A DNA stretch of 64,000 nucleotides from Lactobacillus johnsonii. Its GTDB lineage: Bacteria > Bacillota > Bacilli > Lactobacillales > Lactobacillaceae. A program made the position numbers and the translations under genes. Of this stretch, positions 38,601 through 47,067 are shown in pieces. The stretch is taken from NCBI RefSeq assembly GCF_014058685.1, contig NZ_CP059055.1, positions 372,001 to 436,000 of the forward strand, written 5' to 3'. The notes under the pieces were generated by a model. That model was not told the DNA's origin. It was given only the letters and a program-made list of their open reading frames with translations, and did not search any database. Position 1 is the stretch's first letter. Every line of letters begins with the position of its first letter.

Positions 38601-41600
38601 AGTATCAATGAGCGAAAGTCTAAGTAACTCAGTATCGATGAGTGAAAGCTTGAGCAACTCGGTATCAATGAGCGAAAGCTTATCTAACTCAGTATCGATG
38701 AGTGAAAGCTTAAGCAATTCAGTAAGCATGAGTGAGAGTTTGAGTAACTCAGTAAGCATGAGTGAGAGCTTAAGTAACTCAGTAAGCATGAGTGAGAGCC
38801 TAAGCAACTCAGTAAGCATGAGTGAAAGCTTAAGCAACTCAGTATCAATGAGTGAGAGCTTAAGCAACTCAGTGTCAATGAGTGAAAGCTTGAGCAACTC
38901 AGTAAGTATGAGTGAAAGCTTGAGTAACTCAGTATCGATGAGCGAGAGTTTGAGTAACTCAGTAAGTATGAGCGAAAGCTTGAGCAACTCAGTAAGCATG
39001 AGTGAAAGCTTAAGTAACTCAGTAAGCATGAGCGAAAGCTTAAGCAATTCAGTAAGTATGAGTGAAAGCTTGAGCAATTCGGTATCAATGAGCGAAAGCT
39101 TATCTAACTCAGTATCGATGAGTGAAAGCTTAAGCAATTCGGTAAGCATGAGTGAAAGCTTAAGCAATTCAGTAAGCATGAGCGAGAGCTTAAGTAACTC
39201 AGTAAGCATGAGTGAAAGTTTGAGTAACTCAGTAAGCATGAGTGAGAGCTTGAGCAATTCGGTATCCATGAGTGAAAGCTTGAGTAACTCAGTAAGCATG
39301 AGTGAGAGCTTGAGCAATTCGGTATCCATGAGTGAAAGCTTGAGTAACTCAGTATCGATGAGTGAAAGCTTGAGCAACTCAGTAAGCATGAGTGAAAGCT
39401 TAAGTAACTCAGTAAGCATGAGTGAAAGCTTAAGTAACTCAGTAAGCATGAGCGAAAGCTTAAGCAATTCAGTAAGTATGAGTGAAAGCTTGAGCAACTC
39501 GGTATCAATGAGCGAAAGCTTATCTAACTCAGTATCGATGAGTGAAAGCTTAAGCAACTCGGTATCAATGAGCGAAAGCTTATCTAACTCAGTATCGATG
39601 AGTGAAAGCTTAAGCAATTCGGTAAGCATGAGTGAAAGCTTAAGCAATTCAGTAAGCATGAGCGAGAGCTTAAGTAACTCAGTAAGCATGAGTGAAAGTT
39701 TGAGTAACTCAGTAAGCATGAGTGAGAGCTTGAGCAATTCGGTATCCATGAGTGAAAGCTTGAGTAACTCAGTAAGTATGAGTGAAAGCTTGAGCAACTC
39801 AGTAAGCATGAGTGAAAGCTTAAGTAACTCAGTAAGCATGAGTGAAAGCTTAAGTAACTCAGTAAGCATGAGCGAAAGCTTAAGCAATTCAGTAAGTATG
39901 AGTGAAAGCTTGAGCAACTCGGTATCAATGAGCGAAAGCTTATCTAGCTCAGTATCGATGAGTGAAAGCTTAAGCAACTCAGTAAGTATGAGTGAAAGCT
40001 TGAGCAACTCGGTATCAATGAGCGAAAGCTTATCTAACTCAGTATCGATGAGTGAAAGCTTAAGCAATTCGGTAAGCATGAGTGAAAGCTTGAGCAACTC
40101 AGTAAGTATGAGTGAGAGTTTGAGTAACTCAGTAAGCATGAGTGAGAGTTTGAGTAACTCAGTAAGCATGAGTGAGAGCTTAAGTAACTCAGTAAGTATG
40201 AGTGAGAGCTTGAGCAATTCGGTATCAATGAGTGAAAGCTTAAGTAACTCGGTATCAATGAGTGAGAGCTTGAGCAACTCAGTAAGTATGAGTGAGAGTT
40301 TGAGTAACTCAGTAAGTATGAGCGAAAGTTTGAGTAACTCAGTAAGCATGAGCGAAAGCTTAAGTAATTCAGTAAGCATGAGTGAGAGCTTGAGCAACTC
40401 AGTAAGCATGAGTGAAAGTTTGAGTAACTCAGTAAGCATGAGTGAAAGCTTAAGTAACTCAGTAAGCATGAGTGAAAGCTTAAGCAACTCAGTAAGCATG
40501 AGTGAGAGCTTAAGCAACTCAGTGTCAATGAGTGAAAGCTTGAGCAACTCAGTAAGCATGAGTGAAAGTTTAAGTAACTCAGTAAGCATGAGTGAAAGTC
40601 TAAGCAACTCAGTATCAATGAGTGGGAGCTTATCTAACTCAGTATCGATGAGTGAAAGCTTAAGTAACTCAGTAAGCATGAGCGAGAGCTTGAGTAACTC
40701 GGTATCAATGAGTGAAAGCTTAAGTAACTCGGTATCAATGAGTGAAAGCTTGAGCAACTCAGTAAGTATGAGTGAGAGCTTAAGCAACTCGGTATCAATG
40801 AGTGAGAGTTTGAGTAACTCAGTAAGTATGAGCGAAAGCTTAAGCAACTCAGTATCGATGAGTAAGAGCTTGAGCAACTCAGTAAGCATGAGTGAAAGTT
40901 TAAGCAACTCAGTAAGCATGAGCGAGAGCTTGAGCAACTCAGTATCGATGAGTGAGAGTTTGAGTAACTCAGTAAGTATGAGCGAAAGCTTGAGCAACTC
41001 AGTAAGCATGAGTGAAAGTTTAAGTAACTCAGTAAGCATGAGCGAAAGCTTAAGCAATTCAGTAAGTATGAGTGAAAGCTTGAGCAACTCGGTATCAATG
41101 AGCGAAAGCTTATCTAACTCAGTATCGATGAGTGAAAGCTTAAGCAATTTGGTAAGCATGAGTGAAAGCTTAAGCAATTCAGTAAGCATGAGTGAGAGTT
41201 TGAGTAACTCAGTAAGCATGAGCGAAAGCTTAAGCAATTCAGTAAGCATGAGTGAAAGTTTGAGTAACTCAGTAAGCATGAGTGAAAGCTTAAGTAACTC
41301 GACAAGTATGAGCGAAAGCTTAAGTAAGTCGGTATCAATGAGTGAAAGCATGAGCGAGAGTTTAAGCAACTCGGTATCAATGAGCGAGAGCTTGAGTAAC
41401 TCAGTAAGCATGAGCGAAAGCCTAAGTAACTCAGTAAGTATGAGTAAGAGCATGAGCAACTCAGTAAGCATGAGCGAAAGCCTAAGTAACTCAGTAAGCA
41501 TGAGCGAGAGTCTAAGCAACTCAGTATCAATGAGTGAAAGCTTAAGTAACTCAGTAAGCATGAGCGAGAGCCTAAGCAACTCGGTATCAATGAGCGAAAG

Positions 41601-41988
41601 CTTAAGTAACTCAGTAAGCATGAGTGAGAGTTTGAGTAACTCAGTAAGCATGAGTGAGAGTTTGAGTAACTCAGTAAGCATGAGCGAAAGCTTAAGTAAC
41701 TCAGTAAGCACGAGTGAGAGCTTGAGCAACTCAGTATCAATGAATAAGAGTCAATCTAGATCAACACCGAATAACAGTAGTACTCAATCTACTTCTACTG
41801 ATACGCTTCAGCCAAAACATAAAAATGCTGAATCTGTAGATAAGGCAGCTAAGAAAGATCACCGTAGAGGTAAATTGCCTCAAACTGGTGCAGAATCAAA
41901 TTCAAGCTTCTTGGGATTAATGATCGCTGCTTTAGGTGGATTGCTTGGCTTCAGACGTAAGAAACGTAAAGATGAAGATAAAGATTAA
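35698..41988 (+). CDS. serine-rich repeat glycoprotein adhesin (accessory Sec substrate, LPQTG-anchored)
   Basis: A 2,096-residue surface protein. Parts: a long basic N-terminal signal with hydrophobic core at about residues 33-50 (likely cleavage near VYAA, 57-59), which fits accessory-Sec signal peptides; first serine-rich region about 95-250; binding region about 265-690, rich in Asn/Gly/Thr with repeated short strands (VSTSAEFQNALNN, LTIDGANHDLNL), resembling the pectate-lyase-like beta-solenoid adhesin domain of other Lactobacillus SRR proteins; second serine-rich region 702-2015 with 131 SESLSNSVSM-type decapeptides; LPQTG at 2060-2064, a hydrophobic span and an RRKKRK tail. AGGAA lies seven bases before the ATG. 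GtfA/GtfB should glycosylate the Ser residues and SecA2/SecY2 export it. Host or matrix ligands cannot be read from sequence. Confidence 0.95.
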   Translation: MKDKKFKKNQKNKYVDPNSLKESGDSSNPYLKELAALAAILGTGATGAAILPNDRVYAAQTSVDAKSQIVGSVSESTQTDLSKKGNSKSDENGVSTSNSEAKSMSTSSSKSLRISRSASTSLSQSQQISQSMSLSNSQSLSESLSYSKSKLNSSSNTQKKISNSETHSTFKSSKNKKISEENSLTSSSNTNRSSNKTNIRNFYSSETSSLDRSQGPFQSNTSEINSLSLSSRQLIGENFQIPVVIQNSINNSSDNKTQTNNKKLQIDKLNLTGVFTNLLQINDENAVDVSTSAEFQNALNNSTVNAIRLTANIDLGQSSIGSIRIPPRNLTIDGANHDLNLGNNCIWLNNSASPKTTTIIKSLNLYTANNRGGFALTNSGAETLIYDNVHATGGAAVFADTYASSGYLKTFEIQGHTTIDGVNSYKYNGNTYDTSSANFVGYSTLLYAGNDLIVDDNASLIINNNMSAYDVAMLANNGEHAVRVGENATLRINNTYSYSGGEIWNNVGNIALTNGEAEFTAGKNSNINLSTSGANIYIASGSTNNTVNFEAATNTTFSGNTNFYFGGSDNTVNIDDPAHVILNTTTGTTYSTNSSNLTINATDTNVIVTKNGVTKRSNYFANNRSTVNGTNYTIGITIGEQNNGETAVKNVMADINKSGTTRVEYTSETQHSESISDSIRTSESISTAIIESESTSASERESESLSNSVSMSESLSNSVSMRESLSNSVSMSESLSNSVSMSESLSNSVSMSESLSNSVSMSKSLSNSVSMSESLSNSVSMSESLSNSVSMSESLSNSVSMSESLSNSVSMSESLSNSVSMSESLSNSVSMSESLSNSVSMSESLSNSVSMSESLSNSVSMSESLSNSVSMSESLSNSVSMSESLSNSVSMSESLSNSVSMSESLSNSVSMSESLSNSVSMSESLSNSVSMSESLSNSVSMSESLSNSVSMSESLSNSVSMSESLSNSVSMSESLSNSVSMSESLSNSVSMSESLSNSVSMSESLSNSVSMSESLSNSVSMSESLSNSVSMSESLSNSVSMSESLSNSVSMSESLSNSVSMSESLSNSVSMSESLSNSVSMSESLSNSVSMSESLSNSVSMSESLSNSVSMSESLSNSVSMSESLSNSVSMSESLSNSVSMSESLSNSVSMSESLSNSVSMSESLSNSVSMSESLSNSVSMSESLSNSVSMSESLSNSVSMSESLSNSVSMSESLSNSVSMSESLSNSVSMSESLSNSVSMSESLSNSVSMSESLSNSVSMSESLSNSVSMSESLSNSVSMSESLSNSVSMSESLSNSVSMSESLSNSVSMSESLSNSVSMSESLSNSVSMSESLSNSVSMSESLSNSVSMSESLSNSVSMSESLSNSVSMSESLSNSVSMSESLSNSVSMSESLSNSVSMSESLSNSVSMSESLSSSVSMSESLSNSVSMSESLSNSVSMSESLSNSVSMSESLSNSVSMSESLSNSVSMSESLSNSVSMSESLSNSVSMSESLSNSVSMSESLSNSVSMSESLSNSVSMSESLSNSVSMSESLSNSVSMSESLSNSVSMSESLSNSVSMSESLSNSVSMSESLSNSVSMSESLSNSVSMSESLSNSVSMSESLSNSVSMSESLSNSVSMSESLSNSVSMSESLSNSVSMSGSLSNSVSMSESLSNSVSMSESLSNSVSMSESLSNSVSMSESLSNSVSMSESLSNSVSMSESLSNSVSMSESLSNSVSMSKSLSNSVSMSESLSNSVSMSESLSNSVSMSESLSNSVSMSESLSNSVSMSESLSNSVSMSESLSNSVSMSESLSNSVSMSESLSNSVSMSESLSNLVSMSESLSNSVSMSESLSNSVSMSESLSNSVSMSESLSNSVSMSESLSNSTSMSESLSKSVSMSESMSESLSNSVSMSESLSNSVSMSESLSNSVSMSKSMSNSVSMSESLSNSVSMSESLSNSVSMSESLSNSVSMSESLSNSVSMSESLSNSVSMSESLSNSVSMSESLSNSVSMSESLSNSVSTSESLSNSVSMNKSQSRSTPNNSSTQSTSTDTLQPKHKNAESVDKAAKKDHRRGKLPQTGAESNSSFLGLMIAALGGLLGFRRKKRKDEDKD
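37801..41742 (+). repeat. 131-unit array of a 30-bp repeat encoding SESLSNSVSM
   Basis: Perfect 30-base register from 37801 to 41340 (118 units). A 12-base extra piece (SESM) at 41341-41352 follows, then 13 more units to 41742. Amino-acid variation is tiny (for example S-to-N/L/G at single sites, V-to-T once, SSS once), but synonymous variation is wide. Long blocks recur: 38041-38160 and 38521-38640 are identical, and 39121-39540 and 39601-39960 match apart from a 60-base gap and a few substitutions. Confidence 0.95.
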
Positions 41989-42009
41989 TAGATCTTAAAT
42001 ATAATAAAT

Positions 42010-42053
42010 AAAGCCTCGACTTCCTTTTCTGGAAACTCGAGGCTTTGTTTTTA
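42010..42053 (+). terminator. terminator of the serine-rich adhesin gene
   Basis: AAAGCCTCGA pairs with TCGAGGCTTT, with an inner TTCC/GGAA pair, followed by GTTTTT. Confidence 0.85.
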
Positions 42054-42141
42054 TTAATATGAAGAAAAGCATAAATATTAAGCTATAATAGGTTTAAATA
42101 TGTTGTAACCATGTAGTAAGAAAACAATGAGAGGACAGCAC

Positions 42142-43020
42142 ATGGAAAAAATCTCAGTAATTATCCCGGTATATAACGATGAAAAATATTTAGCTCAATG
42201 CTTAGATAGTGTCTTAAGGCAGACTTATTCTAATCTAGAAATTATTTTAGTAGACGATGGATCTACAGATAGTACACCTGAATTATGTGAAAAATACCGT
42301 GAAAAATATGCCAACATAAGAATTTTACACAAGAAAAATGGTGGAGTAGGCTCAAGCCGTAATGCTGGTCTTGAAATGGCAACTGGTGAATATATTTTGT
42401 TTGTAGATCATGATGATTTGCTGGGTGAAACCCATATTGAAGAACTTTATAAGCTGTTGAAAAAGAATGATGCAGATATTGCTGTAGGAAATTTTAATCA
42501 TTTTATTGAAGAAAAAAGAGCATATGGGATTTGGCTTAAAGAAGATGATTACTTTGAAAAGACCTACACTCCAGAAGAATGGTTTACTGTAGAATATGAG
42601 ACAGTACCTTATAATATGTCCATCATTTTTGCTGTGCCATGGGCAAAATTATATAAAAAATCTCTTTTTGAAAATATAGTTTATCCCATTAATGCTCGCG
42701 TAGAAGATGATCTAACTACATGGAAAATATACTTATTAGCAGATAAAATTGCATACATGAATAAAGCAATTTATACGCACCGTATTTTTGAAAATAGTGT
42801 CTCTGCACAGGCTAATAAGACTGCCGTTTTCCCTTTAGAAGCTGTGGAAGAAAGAATAAGTTTGTTAAGTCAGCTCGGTTTTGATATTACAACAGAAATT
42901 GAAGCATATCACTATCGTCTAAATATTTGTATCGATACAGCATTAAAGGACGGGGATTACTTGAAATATCGTAATGCCAAGCAGAAACTGGCGATCTTGA
43001 AGAAGTATAAAAAAATATAG
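42142..43020 (+). CDS. family-2 glycosyltransferase
   Basis: A 292-residue GT-A enzyme. SVIIPVYNDEKYLAQCLDSV at the N-terminus, ILVDDGSTDST near 36-46, and the metal-binding DHDD near residue 93 are the standard GT2 motifs; VEDDLTTWK near 190 is the C-terminal acidic motif. No membrane segments are evident. An upstream in-frame ATG at 42127 exists, but GAGAGG lies seven bases before ATG 42142. Next to the serine-rich adhesin, the likely role is adding a further sugar to the GlcNAc core of its glycan; a role in capsule or teichoic-acid synthesis is an alternative. Confidence 0.85.
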   Translation: MEKISVIIPVYNDEKYLAQCLDSVLRQTYSNLEIILVDDGSTDSTPELCEKYREKYANIRILHKKNGGVGSSRNAGLEMATGEYILFVDHDDLLGETHIEELYKLLKKNDADIAVGNFNHFIEEKRAYGIWLKEDDYFEKTYTPEEWFTVEYETVPYNMSIIFAVPWAKLYKKSLFENIVYPINARVEDDLTTWKIYLLADKIAYMNKAIYTHRIFENSVSAQANKTAVFPLEAVEERISLLSQLGFDITTEIEAYHYRLNICIDTALKDGDYLKYRNAKQKLAILKKYKKI

Positions 43021-43032
43021 TTTATTAAAAAT

Positions 43033-43072
43033 AAAACTCCCTGAGAATAAATAAAATTCTCAGGGAGTTTTT
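43033..43072. terminator. bidirectional terminator between convergent glycosyltransferase genes
   Basis: AAAACTCCCTGAGAAT and ATTCTCAGGGAGTTTT are perfect complements with A/T tails on both sides. Confidence 0.9.
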
Positions 43073-43074
43073 AG

Positions 43075-44088
43075 TTAATTATTGTATTGAGCTTTTACCA
43101 CAGCATCAACTAATGCTTTCTTAGTAAAGTAACCATTACGAATTAAACTACCAAAATTATTAACGCTATCAACCAATTGCTTATAGTCTTCATCATTAAT
43201 TTGAAGAACTTTGGCTTGAGCTTCATCTAGACTGTCAGCAATAATGCCTAGATGTTTATTTTTTATAGTTTCAGCTTCTGGAGTAGTGCTATTTACGATA
43301 ATTGGCAAGCCTGCTGCTAAGTAGGTGCTAAGTTTGTAAGAAGCATTTACTTTCATATATTCAGACCAATATGGTTCCTCAGACCAAACTAAACCAAATC
43401 CACCAGTTTGACGTAATTCTTCTAATAGAACAGGATCATGTTTCCAGCCAGTAAATTCAACGTTGTGTTCGGGATCGTTCTTTACTGGATCTGAATAAAC
43501 TTTTAATTTTACATTTTGACAGTCCCATTTTTTTACAAAATCAAATTTTTCTGCATTACCTGCGAAATTAATTACTTTATTGTTTTCAGGAGTAATGAAG
43601 TAGTTTACCGTTGCTGGATGATCCCAAAAATGTTGTACCACATAAGGTTTTTCCTCTAATCCATTTTCTCTTAAAAGATCATACATTTTTTTTGAAGGTA
43701 CAATTAAAACATCAGCCTTATTATAGTAGTCAATATATTGAGGCATCAGATAGCGATTAACTTCAAACATTAGTGGAATTACATCATGAATAAAGATGAT
43801 TTTTTTAATATTAGGATAAAGATTGATATGGTCAATCAGTGCTTGATCCCATTCAATCGCGATCCAACTAGGAGATTGAAAAATGACAGTATCACCACCG
43901 TTAAGGGAAGCAATAATCCCATCAAAACGGGTGCTTCTTGCTTGTAGTGGTTCTTCTGTCCAATGATAAACATAAATTCCAAATTCATTCATGCCTAATT
44001 GTTTTGCAAAATCTACAACCATATTTTGGGCATTCTGAGCCACACTATTCATGGCCATTCCATTTATATTTGTAATATGAACTGTCAT
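43075..44088 (-). CDS. Gtf3/Nss-like glycosyltransferase
   Basis: A 337-residue GT-B enzyme without membrane segments. The motif pattern (VHITNINGMAMNSVAQNAQ at the start, IFIHDVIPLMF near 107, SYKLSTYLAAGLPIIV near 260) is that of the Gtf3/Nss group, which in oral streptococci adds glucose to the GlcNAc core of the serine-rich adhesin and which in other lactobacilli lies near SRR loci. The sugar donor is therefore probably UDP-glucose or a relative, but this is inferred. Of two adjacent ATG codons, the second (44088) has better spacing from AAGGAG. It points toward the adhesin cluster and has its own promoter region. Confidence 0.85.
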   Translation of the reverse strand: MTVHITNINGMAMNSVAQNAQNMVVDFAKQLGMNEFGIYVYHWTEEPLQARSTRFDGIIASLNGGDTVIFQSPSWIAIEWDQALIDHINLYPNIKKIIFIHDVIPLMFEVNRYLMPQYIDYYNKADVLIVPSKKMYDLLRENGLEEKPYVVQHFWDHPATVNYFITPENNKVINFAGNAEKFDFVKKWDCQNVKLKVYSDPVKNDPEHNVEFTGWKHDPVLLEELRQTGGFGLVWSEEPYWSEYMKVNASYKLSTYLAAGLPIIVNSTTPEAETIKNKHLGIIADSLDEAQAKVLQINDEDYKQLVDSVNNFGSLIRNGYFTKKALVDAVVKAQYNN

Positions 44089-44321
44089 CATATTTCTCCT
44101 TTGAAATTCCTCTTTTCTTAAGTATAAGAAAGAAAAAAATTTTTTACAACACAGGCCTTATTTAATCATTGAGAGTATATTTAAAAGCTATTTTTAAACA
44201 TTTCTTTTTTAAGTAAGTATTAGATATAATTAGAGCCCCATGTCTAACATTTTGTCTACGCTCAATAGTTTAGAAGGAGTGAATAAGCAAATAATAGTAG
44301 ATACTTATAAAGATACAAAAC

Positions 44322-44364
44322 AAAAAACATTCAGTTTGCTTTTGTTGCAATCTGAATGTTTTTT
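44322..44364. terminator. bidirectional terminator downstream of pepC
   Basis: AACATTCAG (44326-44334) pairs with CTGAATGTT (44352-44360), with A-run and T-run flanks. Confidence 0.85.
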
Positions 44365-44369
44365 AAGTT

Positions 44370-45719
44370 CTAATAATTATTAGCTAGAGCACCCATTGGA
44401 TCCCAAGGAAGTAATTGAATTGGATCTTTACTGCCGGCCTCAAATGTTTTCTTCAAGTCATCGCTAAGGTATTTCTTGTTGATAACTGCTTGGTAAACGA
44501 ACTTATCAAACCAACTGTCACTCATTACAAAGTAACCCTTAAATCCAGGCTTTTCACCCCAAGAATTTTCAATCTTCCACTTAGTTGGCTTGCCATCTAC
44601 TAAATCAACACCTGTAATAACCATTGCGTGGTCCATCATACTTTCGCCTGAATCAAGCATGTCAGCCTTAGACATTTCAAAATCAACATCAAATAAGTCA
44701 TCACGCTTGTATAATTCAGTATCAAGTAAGCCGGCTTGACGTTCAGAGTCTTTAACAACGTTTGATCCAAACCAAACAACTTCACTGTTTTTAAGTTGAG
44801 TGATAATCAAGTCTTTCATTTCATCAATTGGTAAGTTCAAGTGACGTACTTGACGTCCGCCTTCCACATTTCCTAAGTATTCAACAGAAAATACTTTATG
44901 GAAAGGCTTATCTTTAGTTGGTGCATTAATTGTGGAAATGTATTCACTTAAGTCCCAACCCACATACTTTTTAAAGAAGTCTTGTGGACTTAAGGCAGCA
45001 TCTCTATGGTAGTTACCATCATCATCTTTGTATTCAAAGTCAAAAGTTTTAGGTGGAACACCAAGAGAAATAGCTAGAATACGGTAAACTTCCTTAAGCA
45101 TTTCGTTTTTGCGTTCTTGAACTTCTTCTTCACTCTTTCCATCTTGAACCATCTTACGTAATTCAAGACCATCTTTTCTAAGAAGGGTATTTAGAGTGTC
45201 ATTTAAAGCACTTGAATTAGTTGCATTAGCAGTTTCTGGGTAAACTTTCTTTGGAACAATACCATATTTTTCAATTATTCCGCAAAGCATATCCCATTGA
45301 CCACCGTCTTGTTGTGGGGTTGCAAATAGGAAAGCAACTTTACGATCGCCTAAGTCCTTGTCAGCAGTAGCAATCACATTTTCAAAGAACCAGTTTGACT
45401 TTTCAAATTTGTCCCAGAAGTTAGTGTAATTCTGAGATAATTCAAAGTCCTTAATTTTGAAGTTCTTTTGAATTGAATGACGCATAGTGTTTAAAGCACT
45501 GAACATCCAGCAGCGACCAGATTGTTTTTGGTTAGCAACTTTCCCAGTATCAATTTCAATTGAAAAAGTTGGGTCTAAGTCAATCTTAGTTTGTAGATTT
45601 TGACTAGCTTTAAAAATACCATTTTCTTGCGCAGCACGAGCCGCAATTTTGTTAGCTTTACTTGAGTTAAAGGCATTTTCGAAATTATTAATAAGATCGT
45701 TTGTGATTTCCTTGCTCAT
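44370..45719 (-). CDS. pepC: aminopeptidase C (bleomycin-hydrolase family cysteine peptidase)
   Basis: A 449-residue cytosolic peptidase. The catalytic Cys is in QSGRCWMFS (near residue 70), His in MMDHAMVITG (near 366) and Asn in IENSWGEKPG (near 387), the classical papain-type triad of the C1B family. The protein ends in an exposed tail (PMGALANNY) that in this family enters the active site and sets aminopeptidase behaviour. It frees amino acids from peptides taken up from milk or the gut. AAGGAGG precedes the start. It stands alone between a terminator and its own promoter (TATAAT on the minus strand near 45752). Confidence 0.93.
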   Translation of the reverse strand: MSKEITNDLINNFENAFNSSKANKIAARAAQENGIFKASQNLQTKIDLDPTFSIEIDTGKVANQKQSGRCWMFSALNTMRHSIQKNFKIKDFELSQNYTNFWDKFEKSNWFFENVIATADKDLGDRKVAFLFATPQQDGGQWDMLCGIIEKYGIVPKKVYPETANATNSSALNDTLNTLLRKDGLELRKMVQDGKSEEEVQERKNEMLKEVYRILAISLGVPPKTFDFEYKDDDGNYHRDAALSPQDFFKKYVGWDLSEYISTINAPTKDKPFHKVFSVEYLGNVEGGRQVRHLNLPIDEMKDLIITQLKNSEVVWFGSNVVKDSERQAGLLDTELYKRDDLFDVDFEMSKADMLDSGESMMDHAMVITGVDLVDGKPTKWKIENSWGEKPGFKGYFVMSDSWFDKFVYQAVINKKYLSDDLKKTFEAGSKDPIQLLPWDPMGALANNY

Positions 45720-45916
45720 AAAATCCTCCTTAATTAAAAAAAGCTTAATTATATTTTAGCTTAAAATAAAGAGTTACGTCTAGTCACCGTATTTAAAATT
45801 TAAATATGATATAAATAATTTTTTTATTAGCCTAAAGCTTTATTTAAAAAATAGATAAAAGAGACAATTAGATGTTTATTTTTGTTATTCTGATCACGGA
45901 ATTTGGAGGAAATAAT

Positions 45917-46951
45917 ATGAAACTCAAGAAAAAATATCTATTTTTCTCAATAGTTGGGATTTTAATAGTAGCGGTTTTAGGAATTTTTGGTTATGAATAC
46001 CAAAAAATTCAATCGACTGCTAATACTATTTCTACTAACCATTCTTTAGCTAGTCGTCAGCAATTAAAACAAGGAAAGCCCTTTTCAATCTTGGTATTAG
46101 GAACTGATGTGGGAGCATTAGGACGAGGAACTAGTTATGCTGGAAATACAGATACCTTGGAATTAATTACTGTTAATCCTAAGAAACAGACTTTAACCAC
46201 AACTGCTATTCCTCGAGATACCTTAGTAAGGGTTGAAACTAAAAATAAGGTAGAATATACCAAAATTAATGCAGCTTATGCTTTAGGCGGACCTACAGAA
46301 ATAAAAAAGCAGGTTCATGAATTACTAGATGTTCCTGTTGATTACTATGCCTTGGTTAATATGGGCGGTTTAGAAAAGACGGTAGACGCTGTGGGAGGCG
46401 TGACTGTTGATAATCCTTTTGCTTTTAAGTATGAAGGGCATACCTATCCTAAAGGAAAGCAGTATTTAAATGGTAGCGAAGCTTTAGGCTACAGTAGAAT
46501 GAGATATGATGATCCCGATAATGACTACGGCCGTCAAAAACGGGGCCAGCAGGTTCTACTTAGTGCTCTAACAAAAGTTAATAAATCAAAAAATATTATG
46601 CAAATGAATTCTTTACTCGACACAGCTAAAGATAATGTTCGGACTGATTTGCCTTTAGATGATTTAATGACCCTATATAAGAACTATCATGGAGCATTAG
46701 CCAATACTCAGAGTGATCATTTACAAGGAGAAAATGCGACAATTGATAATTTTAGTTTTCAAATAGCTCCAAATAAGGAAATGCAGCGTTTGTCAGATAA
46801 TACCCGTCAAGCGCTCGGATTAACGAAGGTTAAAGTTAATAATATTCAAACCAAAATGAATGATATGCAAACTAACTGGAATGGCTATAATAATGTGAAT
46901 TATGTTTTACCAAATGACGCTCAAGTTTATATTCCAGTTAATAAAGTATAA
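45917..46951 (+). CDS. LytR-CpsA-Psr family cell-wall glycopolymer ligase
   Basis: A 344-residue membrane-anchored LCP protein. One N-terminal helix (about residues 6-26) places the catalytic domain outside. LCP motifs are VLGTDVGALGRGTSYAGNTDTL (near 56), AIPRDTLV (near 94) and the C-terminal Arg motif DPDNDYGRQKRGQQVL near 198. The family attaches teichoic acids or capsular sugars from lipid carriers to peptidoglycan. A frame opens at 45872, but GGAGG lies seven bases before ATG 45917. A single-gene unit between pepC and a terminator. Confidence 0.9.
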   Translation: MKLKKKYLFFSIVGILIVAVLGIFGYEYQKIQSTANTISTNHSLASRQQLKQGKPFSILVLGTDVGALGRGTSYAGNTDTLELITVNPKKQTLTTTAIPRDTLVRVETKNKVEYTKINAAYALGGPTEIKKQVHELLDVPVDYYALVNMGGLEKTVDAVGGVTVDNPFAFKYEGHTYPKGKQYLNGSEALGYSRMRYDDPDNDYGRQKRGQQVLLSALTKVNKSKNIMQMNSLLDTAKDNVRTDLPLDDLMTLYKNYHGALANTQSDHLQGENATIDNFSFQIAPNKEMQRLSDNTRQALGLTKVKVNNIQTKMNDMQTNWNGYNNVNYVLPNDAQVYIPVNKV

Positions 46952-46955
46952 AAAA

Positions 46956-46993
46956 ATAAAGCACTTGTTGGCCCAAAAAATAAGTGTTTTTTT
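46956..46993 (+). terminator. terminator of the LCP gene
   Basis: AAGCACTT pairs with AAGTGTTT (with one G-T pair), followed by a T-run. Confidence 0.7.
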
Positions 46994-47067
46994 CGTATAT
47001 ATAAGTAGGACAAGTATAATAAATTAACGTAAAATATAGGTCTAAGTGAATGTAAGAGAGGATAAAA

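Noticed and set aside
37704..41729. A 1,341-codon minus-strand frame rich in Leu/Ser across the serine-rich array, plus other long minus-strand frames.
   Set aside because: They arise from the 30-base periodicity: a repeat without a stop in one unit has none in any. No ribosome-binding site and no sense as a protein.
37801..41742. CRISPR array, because of a 30-base periodic repeat over 4 kb.
   Set aside because: Repeats are directly adjacent without spacers, remain in frame and encode a serine-rich protein.
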